Source of the DNA: Pisolithus tinctorius
Taxonomy: Eukaryota > Basidiomycota > Agaricomycetes > Boletales > Pisolithaceae
NCBI GenBank assembly: GCA_024663395.1
Contig: JANFAH010000004.1
Location: 62,001 to 126,000 of the forward strand
DNA: 64,000 nucleotides
Reading direction: 5' to 3'
A program made the position numbers and the translations under genes. The notes under the pieces are model-generated. The model was given only the letters and a program-made list of their open reading frames with translations, did not search any database and was not told where the DNA came from. Shown here one piece after another: positions 22,424 through 35,678 of the stretch (position 1 is its first letter; each line of letters starts with the position of its first letter).

Positions 22424-25400
22424 ATGAACACTCGTAGGGTACGACTGCTTAACGTACAAGCTGTTTTTTCCATCGAGAGTGGGAAAGACACGTTCCACTC
22501 CAACGTTTTGGAAGAGTTTGTCGATGAAAGCATCGAATACGCCATACTATCTCATCGCTGGGGAAAGGAGGTCAACTATGATGAGATGGTCAAACTGAAT
22601 ACCATGACGAAGGAGGAGAGGGACAAAATCAGGGAGCACCAAGGCTACCGCAAGATTCTCAAGAGCTGCGAGCTCGCTGCGAAGGATGGATTCAGGTGGC
22701 TGTGGGTCGATACGTGCTGTATCGATAGGCGCAGCAGTTCAGAGCTATCCGAGGCGATCCGCTCGATGTACCGATGGTACGAAAACTCGAAGAAGTGTTA
22801 CGCGTACCTCCACGACGTCGAAAGGCGAACCTTTCCTACGAAACAAGATAATCGGAGGTACAACAATTCTACTGGATGGCCCGAGTGGTTCTCGCGCGGT
22901 TGGACACTCCAGGAGCTGATAGCCCCGACCGATGTTCAGTTCTTCAATAAGGAATGGGCACCTCTGGGCAGCAAGCACAAGCATGCGTCTACTCTGCATA
23001 AAATTACGCGGATCCCAGAGAGTGTGTTGAAGGGTACCCTATCCCCCGGTCAGGTTTGCGTGGCCCAAATAATGTCATGGGCAGCTGTTCGGCAAACGAC
23101 TCGGGTTGAAGATCGGGCATATTCCTTATTGGGATTATTTGGCGTGAATATGCCCATGTTGTACGGAGAGGGCAACAAAGCATTTCAGCGCTTACAGTTA
23201 GAAATCATCCGGGTATCCAACGACCAAAGCATCTTTGCTTGGGACCCTAATGGTAGAATCCGGCGGTCCGGCCTGGTTCTGGCAGATGATCCAAGCTACT
23301 TTCAGGATTGTCATGACGTTAGGATGGTAGGACCGGATGATTTCATCAAATCCCTCAAACATCAACTTCAGTTCGACAAGCGTGACATCCCTGGGGAATG
23401 GCGCCCTGCTAGCGCCCAACAACTTCACAAATATACCGTCACCAACGGAGGTATCGAAATATGCATGCCACTTACTCCATATAACGACTTCCCAACCATC
23501 TATAGAGCAACATTGGCGTGCATGCAACGTGACGGCCCTCTGCTCACTATCGACTTGGAGTCCCGCGGGTCCAACTATTATAGAGCTTTCGGTGCGACCA
23601 ATATTTCTCAGAAAATTCCAGAATTTAGCGATCTCTATCTCGCCTGTCATCGGGACCCGAAATGTTGCATTATCACGCTTGACGAGAGGACAATGCCTCA
23701 CTACGGTTTTACTCGCTGCGGCGCTTTCCCCCCTGTCATCAATGGGGACTGCGTTGCATTATCGTCGCTAACAAGTGATCTAATTGTCATGGTTTATTCC
23801 AGCGCCAAGGTCAAAGCTCGCTTTGCGGTTGGGCTTGGGTACTACTTTCGTGAACAATGGGTACATGTCGTGTGTGACGATGAAGGGGACAGTGACTTAC
23901 GGCCGGAGGATTATGCCAAGAAAGTCCATACACAGCTGTGGAACGCGCGTGCAAAGCTTGCCAGACACATGCCTCATGAACAACATCGACTACTCTGGTC
24001 CCCCTTTAGAACAGAAGTCGATTGCTATATCAAGCATGCCCACCTACCGCGGTCGATTTATGCTGCAAAGATCATTTATGGCGAATGGAAAGAAGGCTAC
24101 ACCACAGTCACCATTGACGTTGACCAATGCACTGGGTGTTGTTATGGGCCCCTCAAGTGGAAGACTACTGCGGTCAGTTTCTCAATTGCTCTTTGCATGG
24201 TTGGGGAACTGACTGACTGCCGCAACAGAACGCTACGGACGGCCTTTCCATGTCCGGTCTCCTGAAAGTTGATAGTGCCAACAACCATGGGCACTGGTTA
24301 CTCGTTGATGGGATTGATGTACAGTTTCTAGAATGTACTACCCAGAAGATCGCGGTAAGTATCAATATATCCTTGTTGGAGTCCCGTTTAACCTGATGAA
24401 AGCAGCTTGGTGACTATGGCGATTGGGACTACAACAGTGAAGGCTTTGCACATAAAGGCAATATTTTCGAAGATCTCGAGTTACTGCCAGATACGCTCGA
24501 TATTGACACAGTGAATTCCGTCCATCTCCAAGTCAAGCGGATGGTTTCCAGTTTTGATGGGAGAGATGAAATAGGCGACCTTGTAGAAACATTCACTAGT
24601 CTGTCCACTAGACCCGCGTTGGTTTTGCACCGACCAATCGGCTTGTCGCTTCCAAACAGCCGACAACTTGTTCTACTCCTGAAAGCCTTGTCTACTCGCC
24701 TTGCGGACCAATACCTAGTGACGACAGTCGTACAATGCTCAGCATACAGAACAACTAATCCCGGCAGTGAGTGGACTGGGAAGAATGAGACAGGCGAAAG
24801 TGGGCCCTCAGAAAGTCGTGAGTTTCTGTGCTCTATGATAGCTCGTTGTTCAAAACCTGCGCGTTAGAATCTGGATCTACGGAATCAACCAGCATTCCCG
24901 CCTTGTATAACATTGCCCAGCCCCAAGTATGGCGTCGAGACACAGCCGATACAGGGAGGAAAGAATTGTTTAGAGAAATTCGGTGAATTCGTAGCGTGTA
25001 ATAGTCTTCCTGTTGGAGTGGCTGATGATACTCCCATAATCTAGCAAGCAGTTCTACGTCCTACTGAACTCGGTATGTTTGCCCGTAAACTACTCGATAA
25101 TGGAACTGGTTCACCATCATCCGCAGCATCCATGTGCAGCAATTGAAAGTGCAAACGGCTCGATGGCGAGCTTTTTTCCCTCAGTGGGCGAGCTTTCCAT
25201 AAATGTGCTGACAGGTAGGACAGCTGGGCGGCGATGCTAAGAACGCACTCGAGTTTTTCTCGAATATGTTTGGTGTTAAGTATTTGCGAAGTTATGTGGG
25301 TCCGCTTGGCTTCTTGGGTGTCTCACGTATTTATGCTGCGCTAAACACTAGGTTGGTGATATCACCCTCCAAGAGTTTGTGTCAATCTTAGGGCTTCAGT

Positions 25401-26620
25401 CAAGCTGTGAACCTTTGTCAGCAAGGACGAGAGGTGAGATCCACACGCTAGGTGCTTCTAGGTGCCAACCACTCAACTTGTTATAAGACACACCTTCCAC
25501 AAGATCCCGCAATCTAGCTGATGACAAGGAACTCAAAACAGCGCAGGACCTACGTGTTGGGGCTGTAGTAGAGCAAATACTAAAGGTTACCCAGCCTGAC
25601 AAGCCAACTCTTGAGTGCCCCAATAGAGAAAAAATGAAGCAGGAGGCAGTATCAATATCAAAAACTCTTGGTTTTAGGGTTTGAGTTCGCAATGCCTGTC
25701 AATCTGATTTTGCTAACTCTTGCCAAAACAGGTGCTTAAGGAATATTGCCGCGTTGCCGATGCATGCTTGCACTCTGGTGTACCGTGGGCACCTTCGTCC
25801 TGATTTGTCCGTCACTTTGCAATTGTTGTGTATTAGGGCACTTGACAAGGCAGTCAAGGCAGACAAGGCAAAATACAGTATTGACTACGACTGGTAAGTA
25901 CTATATTTACCGTAAGTCGAGTAGTCTATTAATACCAACACCGTTTGCACTACACTTGTGTTAGTCCAGAGTTACAACAGATAAAAAGCTTGCAGGCAAA
26001 ACTCAATTTGTCGAACAATGAGGACGAAAAACGAGCGTTGGAAGAAGATATCACGGGGAAGGTGAGAATAATCCCAAGTCAACTCTTCTGAACTGGCATT
26101 TCTACGTTTTAGATCCTATGGCTATGCTGGGAGGGTATTCGTCTGGAAGTTGGTCATGTGCCAGGGAAGGCAAGCTACCCAAGCCATCCTTGTAAATGAT
26201 ACTTGATATTGATCAGGTGATCGATTGCATTGTAAGAAACGAAAAGCTGTCCTACCAAGTGGCGGAGACACGAAGGCAGGTATGTGATGCTGCAATCGTT
26301 ACGAAGGAAGTGTGCTATACGTTTGCACCGCTGTTTCCAGGCCCTGCATGAAATCAGAGGGATATTCCAAGAAACTCTCACTGAACCTGTAAATGACGAT
26401 CAGGCTCATTTGCGGCGGTGGGTAAAGTTGTGATGTAATGTGGTGGCGACTACGATGCTGAGAGTGCTTGTGTTACCAAATCAGGATCATGGCCGATGCC
26501 GAAGCACACACTTCGAAATACGACTTACTGCTTTCTGAACTAGCTGTGCCAACTTTGGGTCACAAGAAACTAGAGTTGCGAGTGCACTGGAAGAACATGG
26601 CCAACAACCAGGTATTGTAG
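22424..26620 (+). CDS. HET-A: HET-domain protein with DnaJ-X-like C-terminus
   Basis: Exon 1 (22424-24172, 583 codons) starts MNTRRVRLL and holds the HET domain: YAILSHRWG (39-47), GFRWLWVDTCCID (89-101), GWTLQELIAP (159-168). Exon 2 is 24229-24354 and exon 3 starts at 24406; at least eight small exons follow to the TAG at 26618-26620. The late exons read DAKNALEFFSNMFG, KQEAVSISKTLGFR, DEKRALEEDITGKILW and RRQALHEIRGIF, which I recognise as like the C-terminal half of DnaJ-X proteins (Caj1/Djp1). No HPD-bearing J-domain is seen. HET domains trigger cell death on non-self fusion in fungi. The chaperone-like tail may sense or bind a partner (inference). Convergent with ABC-B before the Helitron insertion. 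Confidence 0.82.
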
Positions 26621-26969
26621 GCATGTGGTAGAAGCCCTTTGGTCTTGTTAAGGGCACGCTATCCATTCTTACTATTAGGGTTCTCTGTAATTAAATGGTA
26701 AGGCAAGCCCTTACATACTCGTCCAGCTGCGCCTTATATACTGTCCCATTTTGGTCTTGTATTGTCCTTGCATTCTTTTTCTTCGGCCAGTTTCCCTCGT
26801 CATTTCCATGTTTCATCGCTCTTGTCCATATATGCTGCTTCCCACCTATGCACATATACTCTCCCATTCACCCTCTCCCTGACAAGAATGCCTCGTGCAT
26901 CAAATAGTCAAGTTATGTGTGTTAATCACAGCGGAAACACCCTTACAAGAATAACTTCACAATGCTTGG
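26621..26969 (+). other. 3' flank of HET-A, homologous to the HET-B flank
   Basis: No gene seen. The sequence matches 51690-52085 (for example the CTTCGTGCA / CCTCGTGCA stretch and GAATAACTT) and stops matching at about 26970, the left edge of the Helitron insertion. Confidence 0.6.
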
Positions 26970-26993
26970 CTTTAAACATCCGAATTATAAATC

Positions 26994-27009
26994 ACCTTGT
27001 TTACAAGGT
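26994..27009 (-). other. Small palindrome near the Helitron 3' end
   Basis: ACCTTG-TTTA-CAAGGT is a perfect 6-bp stem with a 4-nt loop, about 20 nt inside the inferred left boundary. Helitrons carry a short hairpin just before the 3' end, but the distance here is somewhat long and the terminal CTRR is not evident. Confidence 0.3.
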
Positions 27010-27183
27010 CACTGCACCCCGAAAATTGAGATGCTTTTTTCGACATCCACGCATATGCCCCAACAACAACTCCGCGCGGCAAATCCCACCAGCCACATAA
27101 CCTCGCCTCGATGACTGCAAGGTATGCCGACGGCCGATGACGGACATTATGTATCATAGTAGTGTAGTGTACGGTGCACAACG

Positions 27184-30100
27184 TCATGTCAGTGCATGTA
27201 ATCGTTTGTATACACCTCCTGACCCTTTCGTCATTTGCCACCACAGCTTCGTGCTCTCATCCATTTTATCCAAACGCTCGTCTTCGTTCCGTAGATATTC
27301 ACTGGGATGTTGTGTGAAGAGCCGCACATCGAAGTCTCTTAAAAGCCAAATCATGTCACGCCCCCGGCTCCTTGACAAAGCGACGTATGTGTTGAATGGA
27401 GTCAATTGACCACTAGGTGGCGTGCCGATGTCTACGATGCAGTGCTCCAGTGTTTGTGCCTGCGCGCGGTAGTCCGTGAATGCATATGCAGCTGTTATAG
27501 GCAATTGCACACGGCTTATTGTGGTCCGCTTGCCACCTGCAGATGAAACCGAGAACGTTCTACAGATAGGCGTCACCGGCAGCACACCAGTGGGGAGACC
27601 AGGCAGAGCATTCGCTTTCGTGCGGTTCATCTCCACAAGCACGTAAACTGGTGGGTATTCCAGCTGAATGACATTATTCGCTGATCTCTTCAGACTTTCC
27701 CTCGAGTCCAGCACAATATCGATGACACGGCCTCGTGCACCATTGGCGATGTCAAGATCAGTGGCGACGTTGAATGTTACCATCACACGCATGCCAATTG
27801 CAAGCACCACCTCGTCCGACAGCCCTCCCCGTTCCTGGCAATTGCGTCCACGACCACTTTTTGGATTAGCAGCCACCGCAAATTTCTCGGGCAAGGTGAG
27901 TGCACGTCCACCGACGGAGTCCTGAGCCGGACAGCTGATAAGCAATATATTCTCCATATTCGCCCGTTCGTAAGCAGTCATTGAATTCCACTGCATATGC
28001 ACGGCATGACGCGGAGTCACCAACACCGCATCTTTCCAAGGCGATGAACGGAAGTCGGTAGGTGGACATGTAGCGTTGTCCAACACCAGTCCCCGAAGCA
28101 TGTTGACGTGATGTTCGCTGCAGCTGCCATTGCGAACGTGCTGCAACAGATCGAGCCACCTGGGATCAGTCACTCTCACCTGTGTCTTGAGCCGTACCAC
28201 GACGTCGAACTGTTCGTAAATGCGGCGACCCAGAAGTTCATCCTTGGTATCTCTTTCCACATTGCAAGGCCAGAATAAAGGCGCTGACGCTTTTGTAGCC
28301 ACTGGAGGGAATTGATGAAAATCACCGACAAGGATTACGTTGAGGCCACCAAACGGAAGGACCGATGAGTTGTCATCGGCTCCAGTGTGTGCCTGGGAAA
28401 TGATGTTGGAGAGTTTGGCCAAGAACGGTCGAGAGACCATGGACATCTCGTCGATAATAAGATAGTGTTTGTCACGCCAGTATTCCTCCAGCGTTTTCAC
28501 CGTCTGCGCTGATTGTCTTCCTCCATTCAGAGGTATCATGCCTGAGACACTGATGTTAGTCATCGGTGACGATGTATACGAGATCACCATCTCTGGTGAG
28601 CGTCGGTACCTATGTTATGTAAAGTCTTGCCATCAATGACTGATGCTGCAATGCCTGTGTACGCAGCCTTGACGAGCATACCTCCAATACCAAGGCGAAG
28701 GAAATTATCTGTGATTGTCTGAATCGTCTTCGACTTTCCAACACCTCCTTCGCCCGGTATGATCATGCGCAGTTGATCAGGGCACCTCCCGGACACAAAC
28801 TGCTGTAAGTGCCATTCAATGATATCGTAGGCGCGCCGCTGATCCTCCAATAAGTCATCCACATTACTAGGTTCGAGAGTGTGATCGTCAGTTGCCAATT
28901 GTGCAAGCATGTACGCGCCACCCGCATTGTCGATTGTGAGGGCATCGTTACCCATCACACCGCCATGGTCCATTTCGTCATCCGTCATCTGCGAATTGAC
29001 CCTTTGGCAGTTCTCCGCACTCTCAACCATGGCTCGCATGGCCATCTTCCACTGTTCAAGTTGAAGGTGCTCGTCTCCTATCGCGAGGCGGTAACAATAT
29101 GACTCTGCTGACTGTGTTGCGCCTTTAGCACTGAAGATTCCACACTGCTGTGCTATGGCAATGGCTTCTTTAGCGTGCGCCTGTTCTCGAGGAGATAGTT
29201 GGTCGCGTTTGAACGTCGTCAGATCCGCCTCCGACAGTGTCGCTGTCCAGTCATCAGACCCCATCGCGTGCTCGGATGCATCCTCGAGAGGCTCTGCCAT
29301 TTGACGATCTCGTACGGGGGGCGTGTGTTGTGGCGTCTCGCCCTCAACTGTTGCCTTCTCACACGCGGTTTTCGAATCGTAGTAGTATTGCAAACCAGCC
29401 AAGACACGCCTCACCCATGGAGTAGTTGACGCCTCCATGTGATCAAAGGCGGCAGACCATTCCTCGCCATCGCTCTTCAAATCCCGTGCTGATCGCCATG
29501 GCTTCAACAAGGCCAAGGTACAAGCACAGTAAAAATCATATGTCCTGCTGTCATCCTGACGTGGCAGCCACGGCCCAAGAATTTGTGGCAGCGTATTATG
29601 TCCTTTGGCCTGGCAAACTCATTGATGTGTTTTGGCTTTTGGGTGCTTGTCTTGGTATGTAGAGCACGTGTGTGGCGGTCGTCCCCTCGTGGCTGATGTT
29701 CGAGCTGTCACCTTGGCATCGGGTGTGTATTGTTCCTCCCATGTATCACAGACAAATGACAAAAGCGACAGATCCTCCAATTCCGGGCCGCGCTGTAGAT
29801 AGTCCTGCATTTGTGTGCAGGTGTACAACTCCCCTCTTCGACTGCAAAGTAATGTAATGATGTCGTTATTGTCATCACCGTCGGTGCGTTCGATCTCTTG
29901 ACTCGCGGAATGGTAGGCATACCTGACCGTTAACGTAGTGGGTCAACGCTGCTGCTCATGCCGACCCCGCGAACAAAATCCTCACCTCTCTGTCGCGTGG
30001 CCACACAATTCGGGAAACATCTGTTTCACCGTACTAAATAATGGGCCCATGTACAATGGCGCGTAATTGTGGGATGTGAATGTATCACCATATCCCATCA

Positions 30101-33100
30101 GGTAAGACATTACTTGTGGACCTGATAGTTCTGCTTCCCGGTTGATGACGTTGATACACCGATATAGCAACAGGCAGTTCCGTTCGCGCACGTCATCGTA
30201 TTTTGGATTGTCTATATGGTATGGCAGGGCGGTGGCCATCAGCGCTGAAAGGTTGTGACTTTTTTTCTGTTTTTTCATGGCATAGGCTGTGATATAAAAC
30301 GCCATGTCTTTGGTATCTGCGCCGTTGGTGTTGATTTTTAGATCGTTGTTGCACCGCAAGGTCATAAGTAACGTTGGGCAGTATGCGTTGATGTACCCAT
30401 GCGTTCGCCGAGGCCCCCAATTCCCGCGCTCGTCGACGAAGTCGACATCGCTCAGTGGCCATGGCGCTCTTCTTTTGCATACTAGACCATCCCGCTGCAT
30501 GCGCAGGCAGGTCGCCCTTGTGCATGTATGGAGTTGCTGTGACCTTACCAGTTGTCGTTCGAGAGCGTGAGTTCTTTCTTCCCATCCTGAGATGCGTGGG
30601 TCATGGGGTCGTGAATATGCAAGTTGATTCTCTCTCGGCATCGTTATCAGATGTTCTTCAGTGAGGTCATCCAAGTGAGCCCGGATATTGGCTCGAATGT
30701 AGTTTTGGATTACCTCGCGAAACGATTCTTGTTGCAGTAATGCCTGCATGTCGTTCGGGTTAGGGGTGTTCGCGAGCCAGAGCAGCATATGCACGTGCAG
30801 GGTCCCTCGCCCTTGTGCTTCGACTACTCCGAAGTACGCTGCGACACGCCCAAGGACGCCGACATCCGACAATGTCCGGTTGCCGCGATTATGGATGCCG
30901 AATAGTGTCTCCAAGACGGTGTGAATGGTGAGATCAAAGTACCGCACAGCGGCATATGGGTTCATCACAATGTTCTCAGCACGTCTATTACTATCAGGCC
31001 CTAACTGTGAGTTGAAGTGATTGAGATCAATGTTCTCGCCTGCCAAGACCTGCGCGATCGGATCGTGGAGGTCGACAGGATTAATAGTCAACCAAAGTGA
31101 TGGCCCCCCCCAGTAATAGACACGTCCCCCATATCATACTGCGATAACCTGCACGTGCATTATCTGAACCATGCACGCGTCCATTGGCTGCCGTCACGTG
31201 ACGGCGTAGCGCCCGCACCTGTGCATTACTGATCGGTTGCTGCCGCGCCTCTTCGGCTGCAGCGTTCTGGAGGTCTGCCACAGTGATCGATGATAAAGCA
31301 AGAGAGTCACGCTCGAAGTCCTTCCTCCTCATCTGAAGACGTGTGGAGCGCATTGTCTCTCGCTTTTGGATAAGTGCAAAGACCACGAACGGAAATGTGT
31401 GGTGCGTGGCGAATCGTCGATCGTGATACTGCAGGGCCCATTTACAATGTTCCCGTAGACTGACTTTCATGGGGCGGTCTGCCTCGATAGCGCCCGTCCC
31501 ATACGGGAAGAGCACGGGGAATGCAGCTCCAAGAGGGTTCCGTGTAGCGGCGGTGTTCGGAGGGGTTGTAAAATCTCTGATTGGCGTGATGCCATGGCGC
31601 ACGACATACCCTCCCTCTTGCGTCTCATCGTTGAGATTGGCTAATGCTTGGGCCATCAACTCCGTGGTGGAGACCTTGGTCTGATCGACATCCGCCACTC
31701 CAAGCACATGCAATGGCAACACATCCCCATCGTCTGTGAAGCGTTCGTTCGTTGAAGTTATTCTAATCACAGGATAGAAGACGTACCGTCTTGTCTTGGA
31801 CGTTCGCTCTCGTCTGGTGTTGTTGCTACGTCTTCAGGTACGTCCATTTCTGTGCAAAGTCTCAACTCAGTTTCGATTCTCATGACATTAATGACATCCA
31901 GCGGTTCACCTTCGTCCTCCACCTGCTCGTTCATGGTGTAACCCTCTCTTTCCCGAACAGCTGCGTCATCGCTCTCCTGATAGCGAATCATCGCCTCTAT
32001 TTCCCCAGGTATGCCATCTTTCGGAAGTGTGTCCATACGTTCATGACATATCTTAATGTCCTCGTAGTTCACATTGTTTTCTTGCAACCATTTCAGGGCT
32101 TCGTACACGATATCCCGCCACACTCGAAAGGTACGCGATAGCCAATCTGTCAGGAGATGTTTCGTTCCGATAAATGTGATCGCCAGAACACTGCTCAAGG
32201 TCTGCACTGTCTGTGGCATCAACGTGCCTTCGAGCATGTCCACTACAGCCGGGGTGTTGATCTCATATAATGTCACATTCCCTGCCATGGCCCGTTGAAG
32301 ATGCCGCGGATTTTGTGACCGACCTCCATCCCTTGGATATAACTTGAAGATGTAACACCGAGGGTAGTGCCGTGCTACTAACAATGTCTCCACGAAGTTG
32401 AGTTTCTGCAATGCGAGGGGTATCTCGCCTATCCACATATTGTTATTGAGCGCATATTTTGGCATGCGGTCTGCACGCATCGCTCGATGACAATCCTCGC
32501 ACACCCAGCCCCTGCCATCAGGTTGTAAATGTGTGCTTTCGACGACAAGTCCCTGCCAGAGTTTCTGTGCCGCATGAGCTTTCTGCGGACTCAGATGGCG
32601 TTGAACGTTGGGTATGTCTTTAATGAGGTGAACATCGCCTGGCTGCCTGTAAGCAGCATTTGTGCACGTCTCAGCATATGGCTTACCTTCTTTCCGGAGT
32701 AACTCCCGCGCGCATACCACACAAACTGCCGATGCAACGGCGTCATTATTGGTGGCATCTATGAATGCTGCAATGCAGGCCTGCCGCTGCTCGTCCGTAG
32801 GCAATCGCATGTACTCGGCAGAGGCGTCACCGTCATCGTCATCCCCTTCGCCGTCGCTTCCATCCGCACCGCTCGATTCTCTCTTTGCGCGCTGTTTGCT
32901 ATGCCATCGCTCTTGACGCCTGTCTTTGGCTTGACGTTTACGCTCCTGCATGGCTTGCTGCTTGGCGGCGGCTGCCTCTGCTATCACTTCCATAACTTCT
33001 TCAGGCAACTGATGGATAGTGGGTCCCAGTTGCGCCCAAGTTCATAGACTTTTGGGTAGCGTGCCTGCTGGTAGACATTCATATACTTCTTGACGTGTTA

Positions 33101-33122
33101 ACGCTCCCCACAGCTCGGCCAT
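27184..33122 (-). pseudogene. Helitron Rep/helicase protein, disrupted
   Basis: Domains in order from the N-terminus: a DUF6570-like Cys-rich region (33008-31767), a Helitron-like N-terminal part (31770-31081), the HUH Rep nuclease (31091-29982) with GRGTLHVHML and the two-Tyr motif YITAYAMKK, then a Pif1/RecD-like helicase with Walker A GEGGVGKSKT, Walker B LIIDEMSM, VGDFHQFPPV and YVALSRSRG. Real introns are seen at 28609-28542 and about 29980-29923. Lesions: a -1 shift at 31770-31767, an eight-G run at 31111-31104 where seven would keep frame, and an in-frame TGA at 29624-29622. A possible start is ATG 33122, with a short intron before 33008. It would mediate rolling-circle transposition if intact. 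Confidence 0.85.
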
Positions 33123-33285
33123 GTTCGGTCACGGTTGAATCTCGATCTCATTTTGGGTAATGTAACATTCCTCCCTCCTTATTATGCCACCTGATTGATG
33201 CCCGCCCCTAAACGCTGGGTATTAAAGGGTCGTCTCTGATTCTGGGGGGCCAGACACTCCTTGCCCACCGCCTCCATCTCCGTCA
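33123..33285. promoter_or_regulatory. Bidirectional promoter region inside the Helitron
   Basis: About 160 bp separate the helicase gene (minus) from the accessory gene (plus). ATTAAAGGG at 33221-33229 is a weak TATA-like candidate for the plus-strand gene. The head-to-head arrangement suggests the accessory gene belongs to the element. Confidence 0.35.
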
Positions 33286-34368
33286 ATGTCTGCATCCGAC
33301 GACTCCAACCTCACGTCAATCGCTTCCATCAATGCCTCCGTCTCTGGACTGGCAGATGAGTCTGGCTCGGATTTGGTTTCCGATGCAGCACCAAAATGCT
33401 CCAGTGTGGTAGAGAAGTTGAAGGAGAGTGCAGTGGCTGTCTACGCCGTGACTCCCAATTTGGCTGCGCGGGCTGAATTTTTCTTTGGAGGGGCAACCGG
33501 CGATGTCGCTATTCTGAAAGGCGAGGTTGACAATGTCTCAGAGTTGGTTCTCAGTGGTGTCTTTGAAATTGATCGTCAAGGTTTCTTTATGGGAGCTGAG
33601 GGCAGATACTCGCCCAAGAACGCTTTCAGCCGCGACTTTGTCGACACGAAGTTGACGTGCAACCTGGTTGCCGTTCAACGTGATGCAGTATATGGCTCAA
33701 CCAAGGACGACTTCCCGTTGATCATATCCAACATCAGGGCTCTGGAGAAAATCATTGCGCTGAAAAAGGGAGAGACTTTAGTCTCGTGTGTCCGTGAAAG
33801 CCGTGGTCTGCCGTGCATTCGCTTGTCCCATGCCTTGTTCGCAGTACATCTGCTAGCTGTCTCTCCTGGGGGCCTGCTCCTCTAATCTTCGTGTTTATAG
33901 AAAAAAGATGACGGCGACGACGCTGACACCGTCGCCCACAATGGTTTTGTCTCTCCCTCCGCTCCTGCGTTTGCCGCCTCTCATGAGCGTCTCACAGAAA
34001 ATGCAACTGCGGCATGGCCTGTGCAGAATCACCTCAAAGAGGCTCTCGAACGTGCTGCTTCGACACACTATGTGTCACCTCTGCCGGCATTTGATGCCAA
34101 TGGCGTCGCCATTCACCCTGTCGACTATCATCGCATGTTGTGCGGTGCGATCGTTCAAGTCCATTTCGCTCTTTTTCACTACTCCATCAAAGGTGATAAG
34201 AAGTCCATTTTCGTCACTGCTGCCTGTGAGATCCGCGTCCTGCGTGCGCCACTCCTGGCACCATGCAATCCACTCAAACGTGGCGGTCTCGGATATGACA
34301 CGTCAACTACTGCGAACAAGAAAGCACGTTTGGTATGCCTCTCACTGTTATGCACGGTGCAGATCTGA
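33286..34368 (+). CDS. Helitron-associated uncharacterised protein
   Basis: Exon 1 is 33286-33843 and exon 2 is 33901-34368. The 57-nt intron (GTACAT...TTATAG, with CTAATC near its end) keeps frame, giving about 341 aa. The start MSASDDSNLTSIASINAS is a Ser-rich leader. The body is folded-looking mixed sequence (LAARAEFFFGGATGDVAILK; FSRDFVDTKLTCNLVAVQ), followed by an acidic DDGDDAD stretch. No signal peptide or membrane segment is seen, and I do not recognise a named domain. It is divergent from the Helitron helicase, so it is probably an accessory gene of this Helitron lineage (inference). A further 3' exon after the GTATGC at about 34333 is possible. Confidence 0.6.
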
Positions 34369-34978
34369 CCACTATGTGGTATGCCTTCCAGTTATAAAAA
34401 GCAAGGTGGCGAGGGGGGCTTGTTTATCTACGGTGTTATCTACCATAGAAGTAGCTTCGATATGTAAGCTTTGGTGTTCCACAGCAAAGGTGCTTTTCTC
34501 TTAGAGTCGTCCACTGGCGTGAGGGGCTATGTATTCTTGGCGTCCATTAGCTTGGTGCCTGTAGACTGCCTGGGCTGCTGTGGCAGATCTTCACATGGAT
34601 TACATAACGGGGGTGGGTTTTCCGAGGTTGCTCTAGCATGGCAAGAGCGGTGACGTGCACGCGACGATGCTTTGTGTCAGCGATAGTGAGAGTACTCCCC
34701 GTCTGTGGTATGCTACTAAATCTGATTATCTGAAATACGTGGCGGCGGCTTACCATTGCGATGGACGATCGATGACGTCCACGACAAGTGCCCAGCGGCA
34801 TCTCTTGAGGGGGACCCCCACCGTGATCTCGAGGAGAGCTCCTATTGCAGGGTTCACCTCTACCAGCTGCGTCTACGCACCCATCGCCCGCTGCCTGTTT
34901 TTTCTGTCATCTACAGGTGGGTCTCTCGGCGTCGCAGGCTTGCGTTACATTCGTTGTTGACATCGGCATCACAGCGTC
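34369..34978 (+). other. No supported gene
   Basis: Several overlapping plus-strand frames exist (for example 34655-34957) but none shows a recognisable domain. It may hold 5' exons of the next gene. Confidence 0.4.
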
Positions 34979-35374
34979 ATGTCCTCTCTGTCGCCTGCCC
35001 CTGACAATGGTATACGTTATCGGGTATGGGGCTTCTTGTTTGGCCCCAGGTCTGGCCCACGCCGTTTGGATCTTCGCGTCTTCGGCAACGACGACATCAG
35101 AATCTCTGGGACTCAGTACCTCTTTGCTGCCGATGTTGAGATCACCACAAGTCGCGTGGAGGTCGAGCACCGCGTTTATATCATGTTCTTCGATTTAGCC
35201 CGTCATCAGGCTCAGCGCGCGGATGCCTCGTACGTCTTCGTCCGTGTGCGCACGAGTCACATGACCCCTTTACACATTCGTGCGGAGGATGACCTCCAAG
35301 ATATCTTGCGTGTCTTATTGGTGTATGTATTTTCTTGTGTGCTGCATCTTGTCCTGACAGATGGCCCTGTTTAG
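34979..35374 (+). CDS. Uncharacterised protein in the Helitron insertion
   Basis: A 131-codon frame starting MSSLSPAPDNG. The central part (GIRYRVWGFLF, LRVFGNDDIRISGTQYLF, EVEHRVYIMFFDLARHQA) has the alternating hydrophobic pattern of a beta-rich domain. The C-terminal end (VLLVYVFSC) probably reads into an intron at about 35323. No family is recognised. It shares strand with the accessory gene at 33286 and the F-box gene downstream, opposite to the helicase. Confidence 0.4.
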   Translation: MSSLSPAPDNGIRYRVWGFLFGPRSGPRRLDLRVFGNDDIRISGTQYLFAADVEITTSRVEVEHRVYIMFFDLARHQAQRADASYVFVRVRTSHMTPLHIRAEDDLQDILRVLLVYVFSCVLHLVLTDGPV

Positions 35375-35678
35375 GCTGGCTAACCAGTTTCCTGCCGTTG
35401 GGGAGAGAGATTCTGCCAGCACTTAACGTAGCGTATGCCTTACTGTGGTTTTGTGTCCGCTACAGAGCAATTGCAATTTTACTTCTTTCATAGGCGTCTA
35501 CAGCCTATGGCGACGTTGGGCTTACTCAGTCATGTCAGTAGCGAATGCACAATACATCATCGGACCCTCTGTGGCCGGCGGTCGGGAACCCCTTAAGTGC
35601 ATCTCGCCATCTGCTCCTGCGCACAGTCCTGTTCTGTAAAGGGGGCCCCCTCACGCCCCTTACAACAACGTCTATATA
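35375..35678. other. No supported gene
   Basis: Short intergenic stretch upstream of the F-box-like gene. CTATATAATG at about 35671-35680 is a possible TATA-like element, but it lies very close to the ATG. Confidence 0.3.

Noticed and set aside
27137..27409. Plus-strand gene overlapping the Helitron helicase end
   Set aside because: Shadow frame of the VALSR-containing helicase exon.
31767..31790. 24-nt intron between the first two Helitron reading frames
   Set aside because: Removing GTACGT...GATTAG creates an immediate stop; a one-base shift explains the frames better.
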